Below are positions 8,943-17,013 of a DNA stretch of 64,000 nt, piece after piece (position 1 is the stretch's first letter; each line of letters starts with the position of its first letter). The translations under genes and the position numbers were made by a program. Source of the stretch: Pedobacter sp. ok626 (GTDB lineage: Bacteria > Bacteroidota > Bacteroidia > Sphingobacteriales > Sphingobacteriaceae); the NCBI RefSeq assembly GCF_900100435.1, contig NZ_FNEX01000003.1, forward strand, positions 186,001 to 250,000, in the 5' to 3' direction. A model generated the notes under the pieces. That model was not told the origin of the DNA. It saw only the letters and a program-made list of their open reading frames with translations, and ran no database searches.

Positions 8943-8950
8943 TACCTTTG
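8943..8950 (+). promoter_or_regulatory. Bacteroidetes -7 promoter box for the acyl-CoA dehydrogenase gene
   Basis: TACCTTTG matches the TANNTTTG consensus of the primary sigma factor in this phylum. It lies 40 bp before the ATG at 8990. No good -33 TTTG is seen at the expected spacing. The box argues for the ATG at 8990 and against a TTG at 8933, which would put the promoter inside the coding region. Confidence 0.5.
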
Positions 8951-8989
8951 AATATATGGCCGGTTACTAAACCAAATATAGAGGAAACA

Positions 8990-10180
8990 ATGAACAAATC
9001 TGCGAAAAAAGATCTTTACGAAGCCCCTGATTACTATTTTATAGATGAGCTACTATCTGAAGAGCATAAACTCATTCGTTCAACAGCCAGAGATTGGGTA
9101 AAAAAAGAAGTAAGTCCGATTATTGAGGACTGTGCCCAAAGAGCTGAGTTTCCAAAACATATCATCAATGGATTGGGAGAAATTGGTGCCTTCGGTCCCA
9201 CTATTCCTGTTGAATACGGTGGCGCTGGTTTAGATTATATGGCTTACGGTATATTGATGCAGGAAATTGAGCGTGGTGACTCTGGAATCAGGTCTACTGC
9301 TTCTGTACAAGGTTCGTTGGTGATGTACCCTATATTCGCTTATGGTACAGAAGAGCAACGTCGCAAATACTTACCAAAACTGGCCACAGGTGAACTGATG
9401 GGGTGTTTTGGCTTAACTGAGCCTGACCATGGCTCGAACCCAAGTGGAATGGTAACCAATATTAAAGATAAGGGTGATCACTATCTGTTGAATGGTGCAA
9501 AAATGTGGATCTCTAATGCTCCTTTTGCTGATATCGCAGTGGTATGGGCAAAAGATGAGTCGGGCAAAATAAGAGGAATGGTTGTAGAGCGTGGCATGGA
9601 AGGTTTTACCACACCTGAAACACATGGCAAATGGAGTTTAAGGGCTTCGGCTACTGGCGAGCTGGTGTTTGACAATGTGAAGGTTCCAAAAGAGAACGTC
9701 TTCCCAGACATTACTGGATTAAAGGGGCCATTAGGTTGCTTAAATCAGGCAAGGTATGGTATTGCCTGGGGGGCCTTGGGTGCGGCTATGGATTGCTACG
9801 ATACGGCTTTACGCTATTCTAAAGAGCGTATACAATTTGGTAAGCCTATTGGCGGCTTTCAGTTACAGCAAAAAAAGCTGGCTGAGATGATCACTGAAAT
9901 TACAAAAGCTCAGCTTTTAGTGTGGCGCTTAGGTGTGCTTAAAAGTGAAAATAGGGCTACACCAGAACAAATATCAATGGCTAAAAGAAACAGTGTTGAA
10001 ATTGCTTTGGATGTTGCCAGAAACGCCAGACAAATGCTGGGTGGTATGGGTATAACAGGCGAATACTCAATCATGCGCCACATGATGAACTTAGAATCAG
10101 TAGTGACCTATGAAGGGACACATGATATACATTTACTAATAACCGGAATGGACGTAACCGGATTAAATGCGTTTAAATAA
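8990..10180 (+). CDS. Acyl-CoA dehydrogenase, glutaryl-CoA-dehydrogenase-like
   Basis: 396 aa from the chosen ATG. An FAD flavoenzyme of the acyl-CoA dehydrogenase fold. Several stretches match the glutaryl-CoA dehydrogenase subfamily rather than generic short-chain enzymes: DSGIRSTASVQGSLVM, GCFGLTEPDHGSNPS, GKWSLRASATGE, LNQARYGIAWG, MLGGMGITGEY and the C-terminal TYEGTHDIH holding the catalytic glutamate. Glutaryl-CoA dehydrogenase oxidises and decarboxylates glutaryl-CoA to crotonyl-CoA in lysine and tryptophan breakdown. No other gene of that pathway is in the window, so the in vivo substrate remains open. The gene is 5 bp upstream of a START-like gene. Confidence 0.88.
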   Translation: MNKSAKKDLYEAPDYYFIDELLSEEHKLIRSTARDWVKKEVSPIIEDCAQRAEFPKHIINGLGEIGAFGPTIPVEYGGAGLDYMAYGILMQEIERGDSGIRSTASVQGSLVMYPIFAYGTEEQRRKYLPKLATGELMGCFGLTEPDHGSNPSGMVTNIKDKGDHYLLNGAKMWISNAPFADIAVVWAKDESGKIRGMVVERGMEGFTTPETHGKWSLRASATGELVFDNVKVPKENVFPDITGLKGPLGCLNQARYGIAWGALGAAMDCYDTALRYSKERIQFGKPIGGFQLQQKKLAEMITEITKAQLLVWRLGVLKSENRATPEQISMAKRNSVEIALDVARNARQMLGGMGITGEYSIMRHMMNLESVVTYEGTHDIHLLITGMDVTGLNAFK

Positions 10181-10185
10181 GATTA

Positions 10186-10566
10186 ATGAAGAACTTTAAA
10201 AAATATTATCAGATCCCTGCTTGTCCTGAAGAAGTATATCTAGCGATGACCAAGGCACAAAGCATTAAGTTGTGGACTGGTGCTGAGGTTGAATTTACAG
10301 AAGAACCGGGAACGGAGTTTTCTTTTTGGGACGGCGATATTGTGGGCAAGAACCTGGAATTTGAATACGGAAAGAAAATAGTGCAACAATGGTATTTTGG
10401 TGAAGAAAGCGAACCTTCTATCGTAACCATCAAGTTGCATGAGGATAAAAGAGGAACATCATTGGAGTTTGCACAAACCAATATTCCTGACGAAGATTTC
10501 GAAGATTTTACTCAAGGTTTGGATGAGTATTACCTAGGTGGCTTACTTGATTTCTTTGAAGACTAA
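10186..10566 (+). CDS. START-like (SRPBCC/AHSA1) domain protein
   Basis: 126 aa, one small SRPBCC-type domain with a hydrophobic ligand cavity expected. Recognisable marks are the N-terminal YYQIPACPEEVYLAMT, LWTGAEVEF and a C-terminal helix LDEYYLGGLLDFF, which resembles the long helix closing the START fold. Family members bind lipids or hydrophobic ligands or act as Aha1-like co-chaperones; no specific role can be assigned. It lies 5 bp after the acyl-CoA dehydrogenase gene and is probably translated from the same mRNA, which ends at the strong hairpin just downstream. Confidence 0.75.
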   Translation: MKNFKKYYQIPACPEEVYLAMTKAQSIKLWTGAEVEFTEEPGTEFSFWDGDIVGKNLEFEYGKKIVQQWYFGEESEPSIVTIKLHEDKRGTSLEFAQTNIPDEDFEDFTQGLDEYYLGGLLDFFED

Positions 10567-10583
10567 AATTTACCATATAAAAG

Positions 10584-10619
10584 AAGCGAGCATCTCTAAT
10601 TGAAATGCTCGCTTTTTTT
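10584..10619. terminator. Bidirectional terminator between the START-like gene and lysA
   Basis: A 9-bp perfect stem, AGCGAGCAT (10585-10593) / ATGCTCGCT (10605-10613), is followed by seven T on the plus strand and preceded by an A-rich tract that gives T-residues on the minus strand. It fits termination of both convergent transcripts. Confidence 0.85.
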
Positions 10620-10631
10620 CATGTCTGGAGA

Positions 10632-11786
10632 TTAAGCCTCTTCGCTATAAACCGATCTGATTTCATCACGCAGATTATATTTTGAAGCCATAACTTCTCC
10701 ATAGGCACCTGCACTTCTAATGGCATAAAAATCGCCTCTAAAACTTTCAGGTTGTTCTACTTCTTTTCCAAAGCAGTCCGTACTTTCGCAAATCGGTCCT
10801 ACAATATCATATTTTAAAGCAGTTACGTTACCCCTGGTTAGGTTTTCAATTTTATGGTACGCCTGGTATAAAGCTGGACGCATCAATTCAGTCATACCTG
10901 CATCTAAGATCACAAAGTTCTTTTTCTTTCCGTTCTTTACGTATAAAACCCTGCTGATCAATGAAGCGCATTGACCAACCAAAGCTCTTCCCAGTTCAAA
11001 ATGAACTTCCTGCCCAGCTTTAATTTCCAAAAATTCAGAGAATATTTTGAAATAACTCTTAAAGTCAGGGATTTGATGATCTGGGTTATGATAGTCGATA
11101 CCTAAACCACCGCCAACATTTAACACCTTAACGGTGAAGCCCCTTTCTTCGAACCACAACGCAAATTCGTTTACGCGTACACAAAGGTTTTTATAAACAT
11201 CAAGATTAGTGATCTGAGAGCCTATATGAAAGTGTATACCAATAAATTCGATATTTGCTGAAGCTCTCAAGGTTTCCGCGCATTGTGGCAAATCCCAGGC
11301 ATTCACACCAAACTTATTCTCATCTAAACCGGTAGTAATGTTATGATGTGTATGTGCATCAACATTTGGATTGATACGGATGGCCACTCTTGCTACTTTA
11401 GCTTTTTTTGCCGCCAGTTCATTGACCACTTCCAATTCCTGAACAGATTCCACATTAAAACAGAATATATCCTGATCTAAAGCATAATTAATCTCCTTGT
11501 CCGACTTGCCAACACCAGCAAAAACAATCTGGTTCTTACCAAAACCTAGTTCAATCGCTTTAGTTACTTCCCCACCACTTACACAGTCGGCACCAAAACC
11601 AACAGCCTTAATCTTTTGTAAAACGGTTTGATTGAAATTCGCCTTCATGGCATAGTGCACATGAAAATTGTATAACTTAGCGGTGTCTGCGCAGGCGTTT
11701 AAAGTATCCTGCAGCAAATTCAAATCGTAATAATAGAAAGGTGTCTCTAAATTTGCGAATTGTGATATATCTTTATTAGAAAACAT
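10632..11786 (-). CDS. lysA: Diaminopimelate decarboxylase
   Basis: 384 aa from the ATG at 11786 (a TTG three codons upstream is the alternative). It is the last step of lysine synthesis: meso-diaminopimelate to L-lysine, PLP-dependent, alanine-racemase-type barrel. Seen: the PLP lysine in HYAMKANFN, the GIHFHIGSQ strand, NVGGGLGIDY, the HFELGRALVG segment and the C-terminal active-site cysteine in ESTDCFGKE. An aspartokinase gene lies upstream on the same strand, so the first and last enzymes of the lysine branch are neighbours. Their separation of ~190 bp holds a small opposite-strand ORF, and lysA may have its own promoter. The start codon lies 1 bp from the start of that divergent ORF. 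Confidence 0.95.
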   Translation of the reverse strand: MFSNKDISQFANLETPFYYYDLNLLQDTLNACADTAKLYNFHVHYAMKANFNQTVLQKIKAVGFGADCVSGGEVTKAIELGFGKNQIVFAGVGKSDKEINYALDQDIFCFNVESVQELEVVNELAAKKAKVARVAIRINPNVDAHTHHNITTGLDENKFGVNAWDLPQCAETLRASANIEFIGIHFHIGSQITNLDVYKNLCVRVNEFALWFEERGFTVKVLNVGGGLGIDYHNPDHQIPDFKSYFKIFSEFLEIKAGQEVHFELGRALVGQCASLISRVLYVKNGKKKNFVILDAGMTELMRPALYQAYHKIENLTRGNVTALKYDIVGPICESTDCFGKEVEQPESFRGDFYAIRSAGAYGEVMASKYNLRDEIRSVYSEEA

Positions 11787-11787
11787 A

Positions 11788-11964
11788 ATGTTCAAATATC
11801 TTGTTATTTTTTTTTTAGTTGTACTCAGCTTGATTTACATCGGTAACAATTTAGATCTTCGCAACAATAAGATCAGTAAAAAAGAGTACGACAGAAGAAT
11901 CAGGTTCTTTATCGTACTCATCTTTATTGCTATTGGTATCCTGGTATGGATAAAGAAAAGGTAA
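11788..11964 (+). CDS. Small two-helix membrane protein (58 aa)
   Basis: An ATG-to-TAA frame of 58 codons fills the gap between lysA and the aspartokinase gene on the opposite strand. The product has a hydrophobic N-terminal helix (MFKYLVIFFLVVLSLIYIG), a charged middle (KISKKEYDRR) and a second hydrophobic helix (FFIVLIFIAIGILVW) ending in KKR. That pattern is typical of real small inner-membrane proteins. Its start codon is 1 bp from the lysA start on the other strand, so its own promoter would have to lie inside lysA. No family is recognised. The coherent amphipathic/hydrophobic pattern supports it; the missing room for a promoter counts against it. Confidence 0.5.
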   Translation: MFKYLVIFFLVVLSLIYIGNNLDLRNNKISKKEYDRRIRFFIVLIFIAIGILVWIKKR

Positions 11965-11976
11965 TCCTATCTTTTC

Positions 11977-13290
11977 TTACTCAAACAACCTGTTGTGCAA
12001 ACTTTTTAAAGCCTCTGTTTTATCGGTGGTATTGATCAGCAATGAAATGTTATAGTTACTTCCACCATAAGAGATCATTCTTAATGGGATGTGTTTAATC
12101 GCATCCAATACACGAGCAGCATAACCATGTTTCTCCGCACTAAAATCACCAACCACGCAAACAATCGACTGGTCAGTATCTATTTCCACAGACCCAAAGT
12201 CATGCAGCTCCTCAACGATCTTATCCAAATTCTCGGTAAAATCAATCGTTAATGAGATGGCTACTTCAGAAGTAGTAATCATGTCAATTGGCGTTTTATA
12301 TCTTTCGAAGATTTCAAATACCTTTCTTAAAAATCCGTAAGCTAATAACATACGGCTCGACTGAATCTTAATAGCAGTAATCCCATCTTTTGCAGCGATA
12401 GATTTGATCTTTCCTTTTTCACTTTCTGTTGAGATCAATGTTCCAGCAGCGCCTGGCTCCATGGTATTGAGTAACCTAACCGGAATTTTGTATTTCTGTG
12501 CCGGGAAAACCGATTGCGGATGCAAGATCTTAGCACCGAAATAAGCCAACTCAGCGGCCTCATCAAATGAAAGGTGTGAAATTGGTTTGGTCCCTTTTAC
12601 AATCCTGGGATCATTGTTGTGCATACCATCAATGTCTGTCCAGATCTGGACTTCTTCAGCTAAAATTGCAGCTCCGATTAAAGATGCTGTATAATCACTA
12701 CCACCACGACGCAGGTTATCTACTTCGCCAAAGCTATTTCTACAGATAAAACCTTGGGTAATGAATAATTTATTGTCTTTATGCTGATCTAATATCGGTT
12801 GCAAATGTTTAGTTGCATAAGGTACATCTGGTTCGTTATCCTCATCAATTTTCATGAAATCTAATGCAGGAAGCAATACCGATGGTACGCCGATAGACTT
12901 TAAATAGATGTGATATAAGGTGGTAGACAACAATTCGCCTTGAGCCAATACTACTTTCTCTTCAACTGGTGTAAAGATATCATTAGCTAAAGAGCTTAAA
13001 AAGTTAAAGTGGTAATCTACAACTTCTTGTCCTTGCTCACGAAACTCCCCTTCAGTTAAAAGTTCTATTACAAACTCATTATATTTTTGGTGTAATGCGT
13101 TAATTAAGCTTAACGCAACCTGTTTATCTTCCTTTAAAAGTTTGGCTGAAATCTCTACTAAACTATTGGTAGTACCGGACACGGCCGACAATACGACAAT
13201 TTGTTCTTCTGCTGGATTGATGATATCCAGCAATTTTTTCATGCGCTCAGGGCTTCCTACAGAAGTACCTCCAAACTTTAATACTTTCAT
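11977..13290 (-). CDS. lysC: Aspartate kinase (monofunctional)
   Basis: 437 aa. Phosphorylates L-aspartate, the first step toward lysine, diaminopimelate, threonine and methionine. Seen: the N-terminal signature KVLKFGGTSVGS, the substrate loop FICRNSFGEVDNLRRGGSDYT, DIDGMHNNDPR and two C-terminal ACT-type regulatory segments (from ~295 onward; SSRMLLAYGFLRKVFEIFERY and VCVVGDFS), so allosteric control by an amino acid end product is expected. The length excludes a fused homoserine dehydrogenase. It lies upstream of lysA on the same strand. The 5' region (13291-13519) is shared with the divergent phosphohexomutase gene. Confidence 0.93.
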   Translation of the reverse strand: MKVLKFGGTSVGSPERMKKLLDIINPAEEQIVVLSAVSGTTNSLVEISAKLLKEDKQVALSLINALHQKYNEFVIELLTEGEFREQGQEVVDYHFNFLSSLANDIFTPVEEKVVLAQGELLSTTLYHIYLKSIGVPSVLLPALDFMKIDEDNEPDVPYATKHLQPILDQHKDNKLFITQGFICRNSFGEVDNLRRGGSDYTASLIGAAILAEEVQIWTDIDGMHNNDPRIVKGTKPISHLSFDEAAELAYFGAKILHPQSVFPAQKYKIPVRLLNTMEPGAAGTLISTESEKGKIKSIAAKDGITAIKIQSSRMLLAYGFLRKVFEIFERYKTPIDMITTSEVAISLTIDFTENLDKIVEELHDFGSVEIDTDQSIVCVVGDFSAEKHGYAARVLDAIKHIPLRMISYGGSNYNISLLINTTDKTEALKSLHNRLFE

Positions 13291-13519
13291 AATTCGTTGT
13301 TGTTGTTAATAATTTTGAAACCTCAGGCAAAGCCTAACTGTCTCATTTTCGGTTTATTTAATTTTTAAAGGTTAAAAGCTGTATAAATAGCTATATTTAT
13401 TTGCCTCAAGTATTTTAATTTTAGCCAAAATGGTCATATACTTGTAATTGGGCGTGAATTTAAGTAAAACACGCATAATAAAGGCAAAATAGACAAAATA
13501 AAATTTGGAACGACAACAT

Positions 13520-15253
13520 ATGCAGTTAGAACAAGCTACTTTAAGCACAATAAATGAATGGCTTAACGGTAATTACGATAAAAACACCAAAGAAGAGATA
13601 AAGAGCCTTTTAGACAAGGAAGCCTTTACTGATCTTACAGACTCTTTTTACAGAAGTTTGGAATTTGGAACTGGTGGTTTAAGAGGAATAATGGGCCCAG
13701 GATCAAACAGAATCAATAAATATACAATTGGTACTGCAACACAGGGCTTGTCTAATTACTTGAACAATAAATACCCAGGAGAAAAGATTAAAATAGCTAT
13801 AGCGCACGACAGTCGTAACAATTCTGACTATTTCGCTAAGATCACAGCTGATGTATTTTCGGCAAATGGCATACATGTTTATTTCTTTTCGGCTTTAAGA
13901 CCTACTCCAGAGTTGTCCTTCGCTATTCGTCATTTAGGCTGTAAGAGTGGAGTAATGCTTACCGCTTCCCACAATCCGAAAGAATACAATGGCTATAAAG
14001 CCTACGGTGCAGATGGTGGACAGTTTACTTCGCCAGACGACAGCATGGTAATGGATGAAGTGGCAAAAATCACAAGCATTGATGCTGTTAAATTTGACCG
14101 TGTGGATAGCAATGTTGAATTGATTGGCGAAGAAATCGATCAATTATACCTGGACAAAATAACTGCTCTATCTGTATCTCCGGATGCAATTGCACGTCAG
14201 AAAGACCTTAAAATTGTATACTCTCCTATTCACGGAACCGGAATTACGCTGGTGCCTAAAGCATTGGAGCAATTTGGCTTTACCAACTTAACAGTTGTTG
14301 AGGAACAAAGTAAACCAGATGGTAATTTCCCTACTGTGGTTTATCCTAATCCAGAAGAAAAAGACGCACTTAACCTTGCTTTGAAAAAAGCGCAGGAAAT
14401 AGATGCAGATTTAGTATTGGCTACAGATCCTGATGCCGACCGCGTAGGTATAGCCGTAAAAAATAACGATGGCGAGTTTGTATTGTTAAACGGAAACCAA
14501 ACCGGCAGCTTACTGATTAACTACCTGCTAACTGCATGGCAAGAAAAAGGTAAACTTACAGGTAACGAATACATTGTAAAAACCATTGTCACGTCTAATT
14601 TAATCGAAGCCATTGCTGAAGCTAAAAATGTGACTTACTACAACACATTGACTGGTTTTAAATGGATTGGCCAGGTGATGACTCAGCTAGAAGGCAAAAA
14701 GACCTTTATAGGTGGAGGTGAAGAAAGCTATGGCTACCTGATTGGTGATTTAGTAAGAGATAAAGATGCAGTAGTTTCTTGTGCTTTTATCGCGGAAATG
14801 ACCGCTTTCTATAAAGATAAAGGTAGCAGTCTATACAACGCCTTATTGGACATGTACGTAGAGTACGGATTGTATAAAGAAGAACTGGTATCTATCACTA
14901 AAAAAGGTAAGACGGGCGCGGAAGATATTAAAGCCATGATGGAGAAGTTTAGAAATAACCCTCCAGCTACTTTAGGTGGTTCGAAAATTAAAACCCTGAA
15001 AGATTATGAACTTGGTGTGCAAACAGATATTAAATCTGGTGTAAAAACAGATTTGGAATTGCCTAAATCTGATGTATTGCAGTTTATAACCGAGGATGGC
15101 AGTATCGTTTCTGCAAGACCTTCTGGAACAGAACCTAAGATTAAGTTCTATTGCAGTGTAAATGCAGCATTAGAAAATAAAGCAGGCTTTAAAGAAGCTG
15201 ATGCCAAACTTGGCGATAAAATTAAAGCAGTAATGAATGATCTTGAGGTTTAA
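13520..15253 (+). CDS. Phospho-sugar mutase (phosphoglucomutase/phosphomannomutase family)
   Basis: 577 aa from the ATG at 13520; a TTG five codons earlier is less likely. An alpha-D-phosphohexomutase that moves phosphate between C1 and C6 of a hexose through a phosphoserine. All four domains show their signatures: TASHNPKEYNGYK with the phosphoryl-acceptor Ser, the metal site DPDADRVG, the sugar-binding GGGEESYGY and the phosphate-binding loop SARPSGTEPKIK. The length fits the larger PGM/PMM proteins common in Bacteroidetes and Firmicutes and is longer than the ~450-aa AlgC or GlmM types. It supplies sugar phosphates for glycogen or surface polysaccharides. The specificity (Glc or Man) is not decided by sequence. 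Confidence 0.93.
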   Translation: MQLEQATLSTINEWLNGNYDKNTKEEIKSLLDKEAFTDLTDSFYRSLEFGTGGLRGIMGPGSNRINKYTIGTATQGLSNYLNNKYPGEKIKIAIAHDSRNNSDYFAKITADVFSANGIHVYFFSALRPTPELSFAIRHLGCKSGVMLTASHNPKEYNGYKAYGADGGQFTSPDDSMVMDEVAKITSIDAVKFDRVDSNVELIGEEIDQLYLDKITALSVSPDAIARQKDLKIVYSPIHGTGITLVPKALEQFGFTNLTVVEEQSKPDGNFPTVVYPNPEEKDALNLALKKAQEIDADLVLATDPDADRVGIAVKNNDGEFVLLNGNQTGSLLINYLLTAWQEKGKLTGNEYIVKTIVTSNLIEAIAEAKNVTYYNTLTGFKWIGQVMTQLEGKKTFIGGGEESYGYLIGDLVRDKDAVVSCAFIAEMTAFYKDKGSSLYNALLDMYVEYGLYKEELVSITKKGKTGAEDIKAMMEKFRNNPPATLGGSKIKTLKDYELGVQTDIKSGVKTDLELPKSDVLQFITEDGSIVSARPSGTEPKIKFYCSVNAALENKAGFKEADAKLGDKIKAVMNDLEV

Positions 15254-15270
15254 TTACCTCAGGATCATTC
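15235..15270. terminator. Hairpin overlapping two convergent gene ends
   Basis: GAATGATC (15235-15242) pairs with GATCATTC (15263-15270); a T-G wobble is followed by TGAGGT (15244-15249) with ACCTCA (15256-15261) and a 6-nt loop. The 15-bp stem contains the stop codons of both the phosphohexomutase and the response-regulator genes. The T-run is poor, so it may serve mostly as a 3'-end stabiliser shared by both mRNAs. Confidence 0.5.
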
Positions 15271-15705
15271 TTCATTTATAACTTCAAAATACTTATCAGC
15301 GATTTTTGCAAAAGCCTCCATGTTTAGGGGCTTATGCAGATAAGTAGCAATCTCCTCAACATTTGCAGCATGTTGCTCATCATCTGGGTTAAGAGAGGTT
15401 GTAAGCATCACCACCACAATCCTGGCTTTATGCTTTTCATCCAGTTTTTTGTATTCCGCAATAAAATCCCAACCGTTCATACCGGGCATATTGATGTCTA
15501 AAAATATGATACCTGCCTTTGGTGCATGTTCCATGTTTTCATACTTGCCGGAATAAGTTAAATAATCCAATGCTTCTTTTGCAGAAGAAATTTCTTTCAC
15601 ATCTACATTTATCTTAGTATTCTCCACAATTCTCCTATGGATGAAATTGGTAGAAACATCATCATCAACTAATAGTACACAATCAAGATCTTTATATCTT
15701 TTCAT
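15265..15705 (-). CDS. Single-domain response regulator (CheY-like)
   Basis: 146 aa, a receiver domain only with no DNA-binding output. Acidic pocket LLVDDDVS (residues 11-18), phospho-acceptor D70 in FLDINMPGMNGWDF, the conserved Thr in MLTTSLN and the Lys in YLHKPL. It follows the PAS histidine kinase gene by ~50 bp on the same strand and is very probably its partner. Members of this subgroup (Rcp1-like, with a long alpha-4 insert and a YLTYSGKY-type loop) usually work by protein contact. The downstream target is unknown. Confidence 0.9.
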   Translation of the reverse strand: MKRYKDLDCVLLVDDDVSTNFIHRRIVENTKINVDVKEISSAKEALDYLTYSGKYENMEHAPKAGIIFLDINMPGMNGWDFIAEYKKLDEKHKARIVVVMLTTSLNPDDEQHAANVEEIATYLHKPLNMEAFAKIADKYFEVINEE

Positions 15706-15754
15706 TAATATATATTTCTTTTATTCTTATCAATTATTTTGTCTTGCTTTTCTC

Positions 15755-16831
15755 TTACACCCTTAACGTGAAGCTGAAAGTGCTTCCTTCGTTTAAGACT
15801 GATTCAACTGAAATTCTGCCACCATGCAATTCTACAATCTTCTTACAATGAGACAGCCCAATACCATAACCTTCATAATCGGCTACATTGTGTAAGCGCT
15901 GAAACATAACGAACACCTTCTCCTTATAGCAGGCCTCGATACCGATTCCATTATCCTTAAATTCAAAATGCCAAAAGTTATCATGAGCAGCTACAGAGAT
16001 GTCAATTTGCGGTGGTATTCCTGGCATTTTAAATTTTAAAGAGTTGCTCAATAGATTTTGAAAAAGCTGTCTCAACGCAGTTTCAAAACCATAAACAATA
16101 GGCAGATTTTTGTACGTAATTGTAGCACCAGCAGCATTTATACTACTAAACAAATCATTCTGTAAACTATCCATAAGCAGGTTGCAATCCACAAGTGTTT
16201 TAACCTGGTGCCCTCCTAGTCTTGCATAATCGAGTAAACCTTTGATCAGGTTGCGCATCCGCTCTGTAGAACGATCTATAAATTGGAGGTACAACCTTGC
16301 GTTATCATCAAAAACGTCTTTATACTCATCCTTAAACAGCTCTACGAAGTTTTTAACGGTCAGCAAAGGTTCCTGTAAATCATGAGAAGCAATATATACG
16401 AACTGCTCTAGTTCCTTGTTTTTGATTTCCAATTCACGGGCATACTCTTCTGTTGTCTTTTCCAACTGCCGCTTAGCAGTAAGGTCCCTGATGAATTTAG
16501 AATAACCCACCACCTCACTTTTGTCCCCATAAATTGCAGAAATAGTAACGAATGCCCAAAACAGCTCGCCGCCCTTTCTTACGCGCCATCCTTCGTGTTG
16601 CGCTCTACCTCTTAGTCGGGCTTCTTCAATAAGTAATTCAGGTAATTTGTTCCTTCGACTTTCCTCACTATAGAACACATTGATATTGTGCCCGATAATT
16701 TCATCGGCCGTGTATCCTTTAATCTTCTCCGCTTCTTTATTCCAATTCTCAACATTTCCATGCCTGTCTAAAAAGAGAATAGCATAATCGTCTATTACTT
16801 CAAGCATTCTAAGTAGGCTGTCTGATCTCAA
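15755..16831 (-). CDS. Soluble PAS-domain sensor histidine kinase
   Basis: Up to 358 aa, no membrane helix. One PAS domain (~10-120; DYAILFLDRHGNVENWN and FVTISAIYGDKSEVVGYSKF), a coiled-coil linker, a HisKA helix with the phospho-acceptor H150 in YIASHDLQEPL, then HATPase_c with NLLSNSLKF (N box), DNGIGI (G1) and GYGIGLSHCKKIVELHGG (G2). The architecture resembles bacteriophytochrome-like and heme- or flavin-PAS kinases, but no cofactor can be predicted. The start is a TTG at 16831, or an ATG at 16807 that trims 8 residues; the upstream residues fit the family, so I keep the TTG with doubt. Forms a pair with the response regulator 50 bp downstream. Confidence 0.88.
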   Translation of the reverse strand: MRSDSLLRMLEVIDDYAILFLDRHGNVENWNKEAEKIKGYTADEIIGHNINVFYSEESRRNKLPELLIEEARLRGRAQHEGWRVRKGGELFWAFVTISAIYGDKSEVVGYSKFIRDLTAKRQLEKTTEEYARELEIKNKELEQFVYIASHDLQEPLLTVKNFVELFKDEYKDVFDDNARLYLQFIDRSTERMRNLIKGLLDYARLGGHQVKTLVDCNLLMDSLQNDLFSSINAAGATITYKNLPIVYGFETALRQLFQNLLSNSLKFKMPGIPPQIDISVAAHDNFWHFEFKDNGIGIEACYKEKVFVMFQRLHNVADYEGYGIGLSHCKKIVELHGGRISVESVLNEGSTFSFTLRV

Positions 16832-17013
16832 GTACTTGTGTTTAATTTATTTGTGGTGGATCCACAACAAGTATTTTCAAAATTCAAGCCAAACAAAGGC
16901 AGCTGAAAGCAATTAAACTAAGGCATTTTCGTGTTACAACATCAAATTAACCGATGCATAAATTTCCCAAAGAGGGGAATTATATCGCATGCATGCAACT
17001 GAAAATTAGCAGA

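Noticed and set aside
13320..13345. Small hairpin in the aspartokinase leader (AGGC-AAA-GCCT), possible lysine riboswitch
   Set aside because: Only a 4-bp stem; none of the five-helix lysine riboswitch core is visible.
16851..16867. TTGTGG/CCACAA inverted repeat upstream of the histidine kinase gene
   Set aside because: Six-bp arms only and no nearby promoter box or regulator; not distinguishable from chance.
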